In this document: positions 41,880-52,700 of the stretch, piece after piece | Layout: each line of letters begins with the position of its first letter | Numbering within the stretch: the stretch's first letter is position 1 | The notes under the pieces: generated by a model | What the model was told of the DNA's origin: nothing | Seen by the model: the letters and a program-made list of their open reading frames with translations, nothing else | The model's database searches: none | Source: an uncultured Bacteroides sp. | Lineage (GTDB): Bacteria > Bacteroidota > Bacteroidia > Bacteroidales > Bacteroidaceae | Length of the DNA: 64,000 nt | Direction of reading: 5' to 3' | NCBI GenBank assembly: GCA_902388495.1 | Contig: CABMPP010000002.1 | Span: 124,001 to 188,000, forward strand | Made by a program: the position numbers and the translations under genes

Positions 41880-43598
41880 CTAATCCCATCCTGGATTTTG
41901 TTCCAAAGAAGGGTTCTTATCTATTTCATCCCCAGGAATCGGCCACAAATAATCCCGGTCTGTTACCACATGGGTATAATACACAGGATTGCCAAGCAAT
42001 GATTGCTTGCCTACTCCATTCAAATCCTCAAGACATCTCCATCTACGCAAATCACTATAACGCAACCCTTCACCCGCAAACTCAACAGCCCTTTCATGCT
42101 TGATACGCTCAAATATTTCTTGCTTTGTATTTGCTTCCAGCCAAGTAGGACCACTATTTAGCCCCGGCATATTCACACGGGCTCTAACCTCGTTAATCAA
42201 CTTAACAGCAGCATCACCATCACCCATTTCATTGTAACATTCGGCCAACATCAATAATACATCAGCATAACGAATAATAGGAAAGTTTATCGGGGTATCT
42301 TCTCTGTTGTTTAATTGCCCATCCATATCATATTCCGGTACAAACTTACGCCAAAGATAAGTTTTATAAGCACCATCCGTTTCGATCATACCATTTGCCA
42401 CAGTTGTATTACCAGAAGTTACAATGACAAACTCACAATCCTTTGGAGCATTGTTAGTCCACCCCTTATACTGAGTATATGGAAGAAGAACAGTCGCTTG
42501 CATACGCGGATCCCTATTGCCATACATACTTACAAGTTCATCTTTATATCGAGGATACTTCGCAACTTTCTTATTGTTCTCTGATAGTTCTGCTACCAAA
42601 ACTTCCTTTTTGACTTCATCACTTTCATTGAATCCAGGAAACTCATTATCCCAATTGAATGGTTTACCATCTTTATACTCGTAATAATCCAAAAAATCGG
42701 TAGCAACCATAACCTGACTCCAACCACTTCCGTAAGTAGATCTGGTTCCCATATAAAAAGCCATAGGCATACCATAGTCCTGCCCCACTCCTCCCGAATT
42801 TTGAATAGCAAAGACCATCTCTTTACTTTCATCACCTCCTGGTTTAAATAATCCGGCATAATCCGGATACAAAGCATATAGATCAGTTTTAGCTTTTACC
42901 AATTCAAAGCATTTAGCTGCTTCGGAATACTGTTTGTTATATAACAAGACTTTCCCTTTCAAAGCTATTGCCGCTCCCTTTGTAGCCCTTCCTTTATTTA
43001 CCTCTTCCCAAGCCTCCGGTAAGTAAGTAAGAGACACTTCCAAATCATCCAATATAAATTTCCGGACCTCGTCTGCCGAGTTTCGTGGTTTCAACATATT
43101 ATTAAAATCCTTTTCTATAATAGTTGTTTCATCATACAAAGGAACTCCACCGAAAAAGTCGAGTAACTGGAAGTAATAGAGCCCTCTCAAAAATTTAGCT
43201 TCGGCAAGATATCTATTTTTAAGTTCATCGCTCATATCTACATTCGGAATATTTTGTATAGCCGTATTAGCCCGGGCAACTCCCTCATACAAAGCCTTCC
43301 ATTTACTTTTATAAGTACTGGTCCGAGAATTTGTTTTTCCCATAGCTATATCATTATACATATCACTGCTACTGCTGAATCCAATATCTGCAACACAATC
43401 AAAAGCAAAATAAGTACCAAAAACGGCATTATTCTGAAGGATTTCATATACACCCATCAATCCCTGGTCAGCATGACTTTGCGTTTTCCAAAATGTTCCT
43501 GAACTTAAATTATCAGACGGAAAGCGGTTTAAATCGTAGCAGCTGCTAAACGTGAAAAGACAAGCTGCTATCATTATCAATTTATAGTTAGTTTTCAT
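41880..43598 (-). CDS. SusD-like glycan-binding lipoprotein (PUL2)
   Basis: The protein has 572 residues with lipobox Cys20 (FSSC). SusD features are NRFPSDNLSSGTFWKT near the N-terminus, the TPR motif EAKFLRGLYYFQLLDFFGGVPLYDE, a RagB/SusD domain with LMLAECYNEMGDGDAAVKLINEVRARV (shown here only in family terms), RHERAVEFAGEGLRYSDLRR-like signature residues, and the standard end NPSLEQNPGWD. It follows susC by 10 bp and would form the lid of that transporter. Confidence 0.95.
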   Translation of the reverse strand: MKTNYKLIMIAACLFTFSSCYDLNRFPSDNLSSGTFWKTQSHADQGLMGVYEILQNNAVFGTYFAFDCVADIGFSSSSDMYNDIAMGKTNSRTSTYKSKWKALYEGVARANTAIQNIPNVDMSDELKNRYLAEAKFLRGLYYFQLLDFFGGVPLYDETTIIEKDFNNMLKPRNSADEVRKFILDDLEVSLTYLPEAWEEVNKGRATKGAAIALKGKVLLYNKQYSEAAKCFELVKAKTDLYALYPDYAGLFKPGGDESKEMVFAIQNSGGVGQDYGMPMAFYMGTRSTYGSGWSQVMVATDFLDYYEYKDGKPFNWDNEFPGFNESDEVKKEVLVAELSENNKKVAKYPRYKDELVSMYGNRDPRMQATVLLPYTQYKGWTNNAPKDCEFVIVTSGNTTVANGMIETDGAYKTYLWRKFVPEYDMDGQLNNREDTPINFPIIRYADVLLMLAECYNEMGDGDAAVKLINEVRARVNMPGLNSGPTWLEANTKQEIFERIKHERAVEFAGEGLRYSDLRRWRCLEDLNGVGKQSLLGNPVYYTHVVTDRDYLWPIPGDEIDKNPSLEQNPGWD

Positions 43599-43608
43599 AA
43601 ATCTGAGT

Positions 43609-46600
43609 TTAAAAAGTTACATTAATTCCTACAACAGCCTCTCTCATTGTCGGGTAGTCTAAACCTGAAACTTCCGGATCCAAACCTTTATACTTAGTAA
43701 AGGTAAAGAAGTTTTCCAAACTACCATAAATACGCAAACGATCAAGTTGCAAAGGAGCAGTTACCTTTTTAGGAAAAGTATATCCCAACTGTATATTACG
43801 TATTTTCACATAACCGTTATCGTACAAATAAAAATCACTATCCTGTATATTACGTTTATCAGATACGTTCAGCAAACGTGGATATGTAGCATCGGTTCTA
43901 CCTTCATACCAACGTCCTTCAGCTACTTCTTTATTGATAGTACATCCATACTTCACGCTAGGGGTGTTATATCCGTTAAATCTCCAGAAAGTCTTACTTC
44001 CACCAACACCCTGAACTAGAACAGAGAAATCAAGCCCTTTCCAAGAAGCCCCCAAATTAACTCCATAATAAAATTTAGGAGTTGTTCCATCTCCTACAAT
44101 AGCACGATCATCTGAATTAATAATACCATCTCCATTAGTATCCTTATACAAGAAGTCTCCCTTCTCCGGAGTACCAAATGCAGAAAACGGATTCTTCTTC
44201 TTGCCGGTCTTTTTATCTACCGGTGCATTGTCTATCATATTCTGTACTATCTGCATATCCTCATCCGTCTGGATAATTCTATCTACCACCAACAAATAAT
44301 GCGAATTGATAGGATGTCCTTCCCAAATCAAAGTTGTTCCATCAATGGTACGACCATCAACACCCTTCCCTTTATATTTATCAACATTATTCTTCACATA
44401 GGTGAAGTTCCCGTTTATGAAATAAGAAAAGTCTGAAATCTTATCATTCCACCCAATAGAAAATTCGACTCCCTTATTAGAAACCTGGGCACTATTCTGA
44501 GTTGGAATTGTAGCAAGTCCATGTACATCCGGTGCCGGAAGATTTATCAGAATATCTTTGGTCTTTTTATGGAAATACTCCAAAGTTCCATTCAACTTAC
44601 CCCCTATAAATCCAAAATCCACTCCTACATTGGTAACATAGGTGCTTTCCCAAGTCAAATTCCGATTAGCCAATGCCAATATAGCCATACCGGTAGCAAC
44701 CGAGTTATTCAAGATATAATTAGCTTGTGCATAAGTGGAAATTGCCTCATAATTGCCTATTGAATTGTTTCCTAATGAACCATAAGAGGCACGGAGCTTC
44801 AGGTTACTCAATCCATTGTTCACTAAATTCTGCATAAACTCTTCTTGCTCAATTCTCCACGCTACCGAAAAAGAAGGAAACCATCCCCAACGATTTCCCT
44901 TTGCAAATCGGGACGAACCATCCGTACGCAAATTGACTTCCAGCAAATACTTGCTTGCCCAATCAAGATTAATACGCCCGAAATAGGAATTCATAGCCCA
45001 ATCAGAAGCTGCTCCTGATGCAGAAGCCTCTCCGTTAGCTGCATCAATCACACCTAGAGAAATGTCTATCAAATCTTGCTTCGTAGCAGCAAAACCTTTT
45101 GTTTGATATTGTTCGGCACTGGCACCTGCCATTACCTTTAAACCTAAATTATCTTGCAAATAGCGATGACTATAATTTACGGTAACATCCCAAAAATTTC
45201 TTTCTGCTCTGTCATATGCATCCGATATATAACTTTTCCCCGTTCCATTTACGGCAATGGTGTTAGTTTTAAAATCCCATAAATCAATAAAAACCGGTTT
45301 AGTATCCTTCTGCTGATGACTTCCTTCATAAGAATAAGAAGCATTGATTAATAAGTCCTTAACAGGCTGAATGGTAGCAGAAAAACGTGCCCTAATATTT
45401 TCTCTACGGTTATTGCCAGTCAAGGAGTTCAAGGTTCGTAAAGGATTATTGCCTCCTTGTGCTTTGTCCTCTGGATTACTCATTGCACCATACCTGCCGT
45501 CAGGAGCACGGAATACCATGCCAGGAGTTGTATCTTTTGCATACATAAACACATTATCAGCATTTCCAACTTTACTGTTTGAAATATATCCTCCTATTTG
45601 CATACCAAGTGTCAACCATGGCTTTAGATTAGCTTCTAAATTGAGACGCCCATTATATCTTTCCGTTCCGGTATTCTCCATAACTCCAGGATTCTTCATA
45701 TAGCCCATAGATGCATAGAACCTTAGTTTGTCAGTCCCTCCATTAACAGACAATATATGATTGGTAGAAACAGCCGATCGGAACGTTTCATCAATCCAAT
45801 CCGTGTTCGGATAAAGTAACGGATCTTTTCCAGCGTCATTTCGCCAAGCATCAATGGCTCCCTGAGAGAACTTCTTAGCCATATTCGTATTCTCCAACCC
45901 CTCATTGACCAACTCCATATAATCGGCATAATTAGAAACAGGTGTCATTGCATCTGTTTTTCTAATGGATTCAAAAGAAACATATCCATTATAATCAATT
46001 TTAAAAGAACCACTTTCACCTTTCTTCGTTGTTATCAAAACAACGCCATTGGCAGCCCGCGAACCATAAATTGCAGCAGAAGCAGCATCTTTCAAAATAG
46101 AAACGGAAGCTATGTCTTGAGGATTAACTGTATTTACCGGAGCTTCTACTCCATCAATGATAATCAAAGGCGAAGAAGAATTCAATGTTCCCTGCCCACG
46201 TACCTTAATAGTAGCTTCATCACTACCTGGTCGATTGGTCCCGGATGTAACCTGCACCCCGGCAGCCATACCTGCCAATGCTTGAGAAACGCTCGTTATC
46301 GGACGACTTTCCATTATCTTCTCTACATTGACCGATGCTACGGAACCCGATAGATTGACCTTCTTTTGGGTACCATAACCAACTACGACAACCTCCTCAA
46401 GTTCCTCCGAATCTTCTTCAAGAGTAATCTGCATCTGCAAACTGGCTTTCATTTCTTTCGTCTTGTATCCAATATACGATATTGTTAATGGAGTACCTGC
46501 AACTACGTCCAAAACAAAATTACCATCCAAATCAGTTATTGCTCCCTGAACACCTCCGGAAACAAGAATACTTACTCCAATAAGCGGCTCACCACTTTTG

Positions 46601-46755
46601 GTGTCTCTCACTGTCCCACTTATCTTTCCGTTCTGTTGTAACTCAGATAAATGTTCAATTCCCAAATTGTCTGCCATAATCGGAAATGGTGCCATGGCAA
46701 GCAGCACAAAGAATACGGTTCTACCTGTAGTTCTCAAAATTTTGTGTATATCCAT
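43609..46755 (-). CDS. SusC-like TonB-dependent outer-membrane transporter (PUL2)
   Basis: The protein has 1048 residues. A signal peptide is followed by a CarboxypepD_reg-like domain (about residues 43-120, GKISGTVRDTKSGEPLIGVS), the motif EEVVVVGYGTQKKVNLSGSV, a plug with VRGQGTLNSSSPLIIIDG and IYGSRAANGVVLITTKKG, then the barrel ending in VGINVTF with the terminal Phe. Everything is standard for SusC. It is the third gene of the PUL2 operon, 46 bp after a sulfatase gene, and would import lyase-generated sulfated oligosaccharides. Confidence 0.96.
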   Translation of the reverse strand: MDIHKILRTTGRTVFFVLLAMAPFPIMADNLGIEHLSELQQNGKISGTVRDTKSGEPLIGVSILVSGGVQGAITDLDGNFVLDVVAGTPLTISYIGYKTKEMKASLQMQITLEEDSEELEEVVVVGYGTQKKVNLSGSVASVNVEKIMESRPITSVSQALAGMAAGVQVTSGTNRPGSDEATIKVRGQGTLNSSSPLIIIDGVEAPVNTVNPQDIASVSILKDAASAAIYGSRAANGVVLITTKKGESGSFKIDYNGYVSFESIRKTDAMTPVSNYADYMELVNEGLENTNMAKKFSQGAIDAWRNDAGKDPLLYPNTDWIDETFRSAVSTNHILSVNGGTDKLRFYASMGYMKNPGVMENTGTERYNGRLNLEANLKPWLTLGMQIGGYISNSKVGNADNVFMYAKDTTPGMVFRAPDGRYGAMSNPEDKAQGGNNPLRTLNSLTGNNRRENIRARFSATIQPVKDLLINASYSYEGSHQQKDTKPVFIDLWDFKTNTIAVNGTGKSYISDAYDRAERNFWDVTVNYSHRYLQDNLGLKVMAGASAEQYQTKGFAATKQDLIDISLGVIDAANGEASASGAASDWAMNSYFGRINLDWASKYLLEVNLRTDGSSRFAKGNRWGWFPSFSVAWRIEQEEFMQNLVNNGLSNLKLRASYGSLGNNSIGNYEAISTYAQANYILNNSVATGMAILALANRNLTWESTYVTNVGVDFGFIGGKLNGTLEYFHKKTKDILINLPAPDVHGLATIPTQNSAQVSNKGVEFSIGWNDKISDFSYFINGNFTYVKNNVDKYKGKGVDGRTIDGTTLIWEGHPINSHYLLVVDRIIQTDEDMQIVQNMIDNAPVDKKTGKKKNPFSAFGTPEKGDFLYKDTNGDGIINSDDRAIVGDGTTPKFYYGVNLGASWKGLDFSVLVQGVGGSKTFWRFNGYNTPSVKYGCTINKEVAEGRWYEGRTDATYPRLLNVSDKRNIQDSDFYLYDNGYVKIRNIQLGYTFPKKVTAPLQLDRLRIYGSLENFFTFTKYKGLDPEVSGLDYPTMREAVVGINVTF

Positions 46756-46801
46756 AATAATAAGTATTAGAATTCATAAAGTAAATATGAAGAAATAAAA
46801 A

Positions 46802-48217
46802 TCAAAACTGATTCTCTTTTTGCTTTAACTGTGAGGGGCTTTTGTAGCGTACCGCATGGTTGTTCATCAAGTCTTTATAAATCTCAAAAGTGACTTTATC
46901 CCAATCTTCACCTTCTGTCCATAATGGTTTTATCAGTTTCTTTTCCCACTCAAGCAATTCCCGGTTAAGTTCAGAATACAAACTTTTCTCTTGTGTACAT
47001 AGGTCAAACTCTTCTTCTCCATCTATAGACAAATCATACATGCGCTCTCCAAGCCCATTCGCCCGAATGAGTTTATAATTTCCAATCCTCACTGCCGCCA
47101 TATTGCCTTTACGCCAGAATAACTTGTGGTGCGGATTGCCCTGTTGCTTTTTCGTCAAAAACGGAAGTAAGTTTACTCCATCTAAAGGTCTTGATAAAGA
47201 ATCCATTTGAACATTGGCAGACGATACGGCAGTAGAAAAAATATCTAACGATGAAACTAATCCGTCAAACCGCCCCCCTTCTTCCAAATGTTTCTTCCAG
47301 ACAACAAAGAAAGGAACGTGAATGCCTCCCTCATACTTATTGCCTTTAAACCCTTTCAGCGGATAATTGCTTGACTGATTATCATGAGCTCCCCCATTAT
47401 CGCTTAAGAAAAAAAGCAAAGTATTATCCATTTGCCCCGATATTTCCAACTGATGAATAACCTTGCCGATTGCCCTGTCAACTGCCCAAGTCATAGCTGC
47501 AAGTAATTGACGGGGATGCCCCTCAAAACGTTTTAAGTCTTCGTCTGTAGCTTCTAATGGTGTATGTACAGCATTAAAGGCCAGATACATCATAAACGGT
47601 TTATCATTTTTTTGCAAGAAATTAATTGCTCCGTCTGCCAGTACATCAGTCAAGTAACCACTAAACCTCTGTTGCGTACCGTTTAATTGGAGATTACGGG
47701 CGCTTCCTGGTTTATCATCACCATCAGGCTGATAAAAATAGTGTCGCCCACCAGCAAGAAAACCATAAAAATAATCAAATCCTCTCAAATTCGGATGATA
47801 CTTGGGAGCATTCCCCTGATGCCATTTGCCGATACAAGCAGTAGCATATCCGTTCCGTTGAAAAACATTTCCAATAGTCTGCTCACCCAACGCCATTCCC
47901 AATGTATCTCCCAAATTACATTCATATCCAAAACGTTGTTGGTAGCGTCCAGATAATATGCCAGCACGTGAAGGGCCACTTACACTCGCTGAAACATAGC
48001 CATTAATCAGTAAAACTCCCTGTGAACACAATTTGTCTATCTGAGGGGTTTGAATGTCCTTACTTCCCATGAATCCGAAATCATTATATCCGGCATCATC
48101 TAACAAGATAATCATAACATTAGGGCGCTTTTCATGTGCATTCAGATTCGCACCTTGCATGCCAAGGGAAACAGAAAGCAATAATCCACTGAGAGGAATG
48201 CATTTATTGATATTCAT
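46802..48217 (-). CDS. sulfatase, Ser-type with S-G-P-S-R motif (PUL2)
   Basis: The protein has 471 residues with a signal peptide (PLSGLLLSVSLGMQGANLNA). Metal-binding Asp40-Asp41 lies in ILLDDAGYNDFG, and the maturation motif S-G-P-S-R begins at Ser80, the residue expected to become formylglycine. GKWHQG and FLSDNGGAHDN complete the active site. It is closest in style to the arylsulfatase-A-like subfamilies and is the shortest of the three sulfatases. It sits between the GH88 gene (72-bp gap upstream) and susC, which suggests it is made in stoichiometry with the uptake system. Confidence 0.92.
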   Translation of the reverse strand: MNINKCIPLSGLLLSVSLGMQGANLNAHEKRPNVMIILLDDAGYNDFGFMGSKDIQTPQIDKLCSQGVLLINGYVSASVSGPSRAGILSGRYQQRFGYECNLGDTLGMALGEQTIGNVFQRNGYATACIGKWHQGNAPKYHPNLRGFDYFYGFLAGGRHYFYQPDGDDKPGSARNLQLNGTQQRFSGYLTDVLADGAINFLQKNDKPFMMYLAFNAVHTPLEATDEDLKRFEGHPRQLLAAMTWAVDRAIGKVIHQLEISGQMDNTLLFFLSDNGGAHDNQSSNYPLKGFKGNKYEGGIHVPFFVVWKKHLEEGGRFDGLVSSLDIFSTAVSSANVQMDSLSRPLDGVNLLPFLTKKQQGNPHHKLFWRKGNMAAVRIGNYKLIRANGLGERMYDLSIDGEEEFDLCTQEKSLYSELNRELLEWEKKLIKPLWTEGEDWDKVTFEIYKDLMNNHAVRYKSPSQLKQKENQF

Positions 48218-48289
48218 AGTATAACATATTTTTTATTTAATAACATTATAAAATAACCACATCAGCTGCCTGCTAACCATCGGAAATTG

Positions 48290-49492
48290 CTAATCAGCCA
48301 GTTTTTTCTTTCTGAATAATGCTTCAAGATAGTAGTAATCAGCATAGCTCAATGGTACATCGACCTCATTCTTCTGAGGAATACTGCCAGTTGAATGCAT
48401 CAGTATGAAATTACCATTTTCACCTGTCTTTGCACTATAGGCAGATGAAGCCAAAGAACGCATTATCTTGTCTGCCGTTTCCCGAAATGATCGTTCTGGT
48501 ACGTAGTTGCTTAGCTCATACAAGGCAGAAGCTGTAATTGCCGCAGCCGATGCATCACGTGGTTCATTAGGTATATTCAATGCATCATAATCCCAATACG
48601 GAACCAAATCTTTCGGCAAATTTTTATGGGTAAAGATGAAATCATAAATCTTGCATGCCTGTTTCAGATATTCCGACTTATGTGTATAGCGATAGCACAT
48701 TGTAAACCCATATATAGCCCAAGCCTGTCCTCTGGCCCAAGCCGATTCATCAGCATATCCCTGTGCTGTCTGTCTGCTCCGTACTTCTCCGGTCTTCAGG
48801 TCATAATCTACCACATGATAACAACTGGCATCACTCCGGAAATGATTCTTCAAGGTTTTGTCTGCATGACTGACCGCCATATTATAATAAATAGAGTCAC
48901 CAGATAAGCAGGTTGCTTCAAACAATAACTCTAAATTCATCATATTATCGATAATAACCGGACATTGCCAACCACATCTCGCCTTCCAACCTTTATTAGT
49001 ATTCCATGATTGAATGACTCCCGCTCCTGGACGAAAACGAGTCGAAAGAGATTTGGCAGCCTGCAGCAAGACATCTTTATATCCCTCTTTATGACCGAAA
49101 CGAAATCCATTCAAATAGCTACAGTCAATTATAAAGCCTATATCATGATGCCATGTAATATATTGAGCTTTTTCCAATGCCTCTGTATACTTCACAGCCA
49201 AAGGTAACCATACTTCATTGCCCGTCAGTGCATATAAATACCAAAGACTACCAGGGAAAAAACCACTTCTCCAATCCTGATATGAAGTATATGTTACCTC
49301 TCCCAAGGAATCAATACTATAAGGTATTAACCCCTCGCTACTTTTGTCGATAGCTTTTGTTTGCAAAGAGTATTGTCTGACAGAATGCTCTATACTGTCA
49401 GCAAGAGAAGCATTACTCTTTTCAATAACATCTCTGCAAGCAACCACAATCAAAAAAGTACAAACTGAGCAAATCAATGTTTTTTTTCTCAT
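48290..49492 (-). CDS. GH88 unsaturated glucuronyl hydrolase (PUL2, first gene)
   Basis: The protein has 400 residues with lipobox Cys19 (VVAC). It has an (alpha/alpha)6 barrel with the two GH88 catalytic aspartates in place: Asp117 in HHDIGF and Asp182 in IIDNMMNL. Other family landmarks are SWNTNKGWKARCGW and ADESAWARGQAWAIYGF. GH88 hydrates the 4,5-unsaturated uronate left by polysaccharide lyases and so releases it from the oligosaccharide end. This fits the lyase encoded later in the same operon. It is the promoter-proximal gene of the seven-gene minus-strand operon; a -7 box lies at 49519-49526. Confidence 0.94.
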   Translation of the reverse strand: MRKKTLICSVCTFLIVVACRDVIEKSNASLADSIEHSVRQYSLQTKAIDKSSEGLIPYSIDSLGEVTYTSYQDWRSGFFPGSLWYLYALTGNEVWLPLAVKYTEALEKAQYITWHHDIGFIIDCSYLNGFRFGHKEGYKDVLLQAAKSLSTRFRPGAGVIQSWNTNKGWKARCGWQCPVIIDNMMNLELLFEATCLSGDSIYYNMAVSHADKTLKNHFRSDASCYHVVDYDLKTGEVRSRQTAQGYADESAWARGQAWAIYGFTMCYRYTHKSEYLKQACKIYDFIFTHKNLPKDLVPYWDYDALNIPNEPRDASAAAITASALYELSNYVPERSFRETADKIMRSLASSAYSAKTGENGNFILMHSTGSIPQKNEVDVPLSYADYYYLEALFRKKKLAD

Positions 49493-49518
49493 GTATCTAA
49501 AATTATTTACTACACATA

Positions 49519-49526
49519 CAAAGGTA
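49519..49526 (-). promoter_or_regulatory. Bacteroides -7 box for the PUL2 operon
   Basis: Minus-strand TACCTTTG matches TAnnTTTG and lies 26 bp before the GH88 start codon. No good -33 TTTG is present, as expected for a promoter that depends on an activator such as the divergent sensor. Confidence 0.6.
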
Positions 49527-49687
49527 AACAGATTGCTATTAATAAAAGGAGAGAATCTGTACAGAAAAGGTCTGCTAATCGGATTGACCTGTCTGTATCT
49601 AACAATATGTATAAATAAGTCCCCTATTATGTACGAATAAGACCTTTTTTAATATCCAGCAAAGGCTGTAGAATAAACTATTAAGAT

Positions 49688-49695
49688 TATATTTG
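49688..49695 (+). promoter_or_regulatory. Bacteroides -7 box for the PUL2 sensor
   Basis: TATATTTG fits TAnnTTTG and ends 37 bp before the ATG at 49733. It is divergent from the operon box at 49519-49526, leaving about 160 bp between the two for regulator binding. Confidence 0.6.
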
Positions 49696-49732
49696 CAATA
49701 TCCAACGAAAGAAAAAACACATTGACGGTACT

Positions 49733-52700
49733 ATGAAACCTAAAATCTATTTCCTGATACTTTGTTTGTGCTATTTGAGTATTCCTATTGTCAGAGCGCA
49801 AGATATCTCATTTAGACATTTGACGGACAATGATGGTCTTTCTCATTATTCAGTCACATCCATCTATCAAGATGAAAGGGGATTAATGTGGTTTGGAACT
49901 ACCAATGGAATTAATCTATATAATGGTAGAAGTATCAAAGTATACAAATATGACAGGAACAGTTCAAACTGTATATGCAATAGTTATATCAGACAGATTA
50001 CGGGTGATCGGAATGGAACTATCTACTTCGGAACTCAAAGTGGGATATCAGCTTACAATATAAAGGAAGAGAAATTCTCTACCTTGCTCACAAAACAATC
50101 AACAAACATATTTTTCTATGAGCATCTATATATGGCCTACAAAAACCAACTCTTCAAATATGACGGGAAGAAATTCGACTTATTCTATGAACTTCCTAAC
50201 AAACACAATAACATTAGCACAATACATATAAGTAAAGATTCAATTCTCATAGGAACAAGCCAGTCTGGTTTATATATCCTTTCCCACCAACAATTATCGC
50301 ATCCAATCCCTCAAGGCAACATTAAAGATATTTTTAAAGACAGCTCTGGATGTTACTGGATAACCAACAGTACAGAAGGAACCGGACTTTATTTAATAGA
50401 AAACGGGAAATTACACAATTTTCAATGTATAGAAGATGATCCATATAGTATAACTTCCAACTTTACCCACCGCTGTTGTGAAGATAAACAAGGAAATATA
50501 TGGATAGGAACTTTCGACGGATTGACAAAGTATAATAAGCAAGAGAAAAGATTTATCCGTCATAAGAAAAAGGAACATGACAAGAGCTTGACACATTCAT
50601 CTATATGGAGCTTGTATTGTGACGACCAAGGTACTATCTGGGCAGGTACTTATTTTGGAGGAATAAATTACTTCAATCCGGAAAAACGGGTTTATTATGA
50701 GTATGTAACTTCCACAAAAGAAAATGACGGATTAAGTTCCGGCATTATCTGCCGGATGACAGAAGACCAGGATTCGAATTTATGGATATGTACGGAGGGA
50801 GGAGGTCTTAACAAATACAATCGCAAAAACCATACTTTCCAGTGGTATAAACATAATAGCAAACAAAACAGTATCTCACACAATAATGTAAAGGCCATCT
50901 ATTATGATCGGGAACATCAAGCTCTATGGCTTGGTACTCACTTGGGAGGACTCAACAAGATGGATATAAAGACCGGATATTTCACACACTATAAATACTC
51001 AAAAGAAGATACTACATCCATCCCTTCCAACATCATATCGGATATCATACCTTACAATGATTATCTGCTATTAGCGACTCACAATGGTATTGGAGTGTTC
51101 AATCCACAAAATGGGAGATGCCGACCATTACTACAAAATGCAGATGATGCTGCCATCACCAAGTTCACAATCGGGCTATTAATCGACCATCTTGGAATAT
51201 TGTGGATCACCAATAATCATAATGGAGTTTGTGCCTATAACTTCGAAACAAAGGAATTGTCGGTTTACAAGCATTACCATAGTATAGAACATAGTTTAAG
51301 TAGCAATCATATCAACTCTATATATGAAGATAGTCAAGGCAAATTATGGTTTTGCACCAATGAAAGTGGAATAGATTTATATCATAGAGAAACAAACCTA
51401 TTTGAAAACTTTAATGTACTTCAAAATGGACTTTCTAGCAATTTAGTTTATAATGTGTGCGAAGTAGATTCTAATAAAATATTGATAACTACCGACAAAG
51501 GGATTTCCATATTGGATTATCAAACAAAAAAATGTACTAATTATACCAATCTTCCATTAGTATCACTCAAAGAAAATGCGCTTTATCGAACTAAAGATAA
51601 TGAATTCTTTGTAGGAGGAGTATCTGGAATGATCTCTTTTACACAGAATAGTACAAAAGCTTTTTCGCGTACCTATAGACTCTTTCCAAGCAGATTAACA
51701 GTCAATGAACAGGAAATCTCTGTGGGAGACAATAGTGGCATTTTATCACAAAGTTTGTCCTCAACCAAACTGATTACATTACGACCTGATCAGAATGTAT
51801 TCAATATAGAATATGCTATGACCGATTATATTCCATTTAACGAGGATGTCATTCTCTATCGGTTAGAAGGCTTTTCAGACAAATGGGCGCCTATGAATAA
51901 ACAAAATACCATTACCTATACTAACCTAAGTCCAGGTATCTATACCCTTACAGTCAAAGCAGAAAACAAGAAATCAGAATTGATTTCAGAAAACCACCTA
52001 CAAATCAAAGTACTTCCTCCATTCTATCGGACAATATGGGCCTATTGTTTTTACCTTCTTTGTGCAGCAAGCATCACCTATTATCTAATAAGGCTTTATA
52101 AGCATCGCATCAAATTACAGGAATCTCTCAAGTATGAAAAGAAACGCATAGAAGACATTGAAAAGCTGAATCAAGCGAAACTACGCTTCTTCACTAATAT
52201 CTCACATGAATTCCGTACGCCACTCACTCTAATTATAGGGCAAATGGAAGTATTATTGCAGATAGGCTCGCTTTTACCGACTGTCTATAATAAAATACTA
52301 GGAGTATATAAAAACTGCCTGCAATTAAAAGAGCTCATAAACGAACTGTTGGACTTCCGCAAACAAGAACAAGGTTACATGTCTATCAAAGTAAGTGAGC
52401 AGAATATAGTTGACTTTATATATGAATATTACCTACTCTTCCAAGGACATGCACAGAAACAAAAAATAACGTTTAGCTTTCTAAAAGCTAGTGATGACAT
52501 CCGTTTATGGTACGATGCCAAACAGATGCAAAAGGTTATGAACAACCTTATTTCAAATGCCTTCAAAAACACTAAAGAAGGTGGATATATATCCATCTCC
52601 GTAAAAAAAAGAAACCAGGAGGTACTTATTGAGATAACTGATAATGGCAAAGGCATTTCTCCTAAAGATATCGAACGGATATTTGATCGTTTCTACCAAA

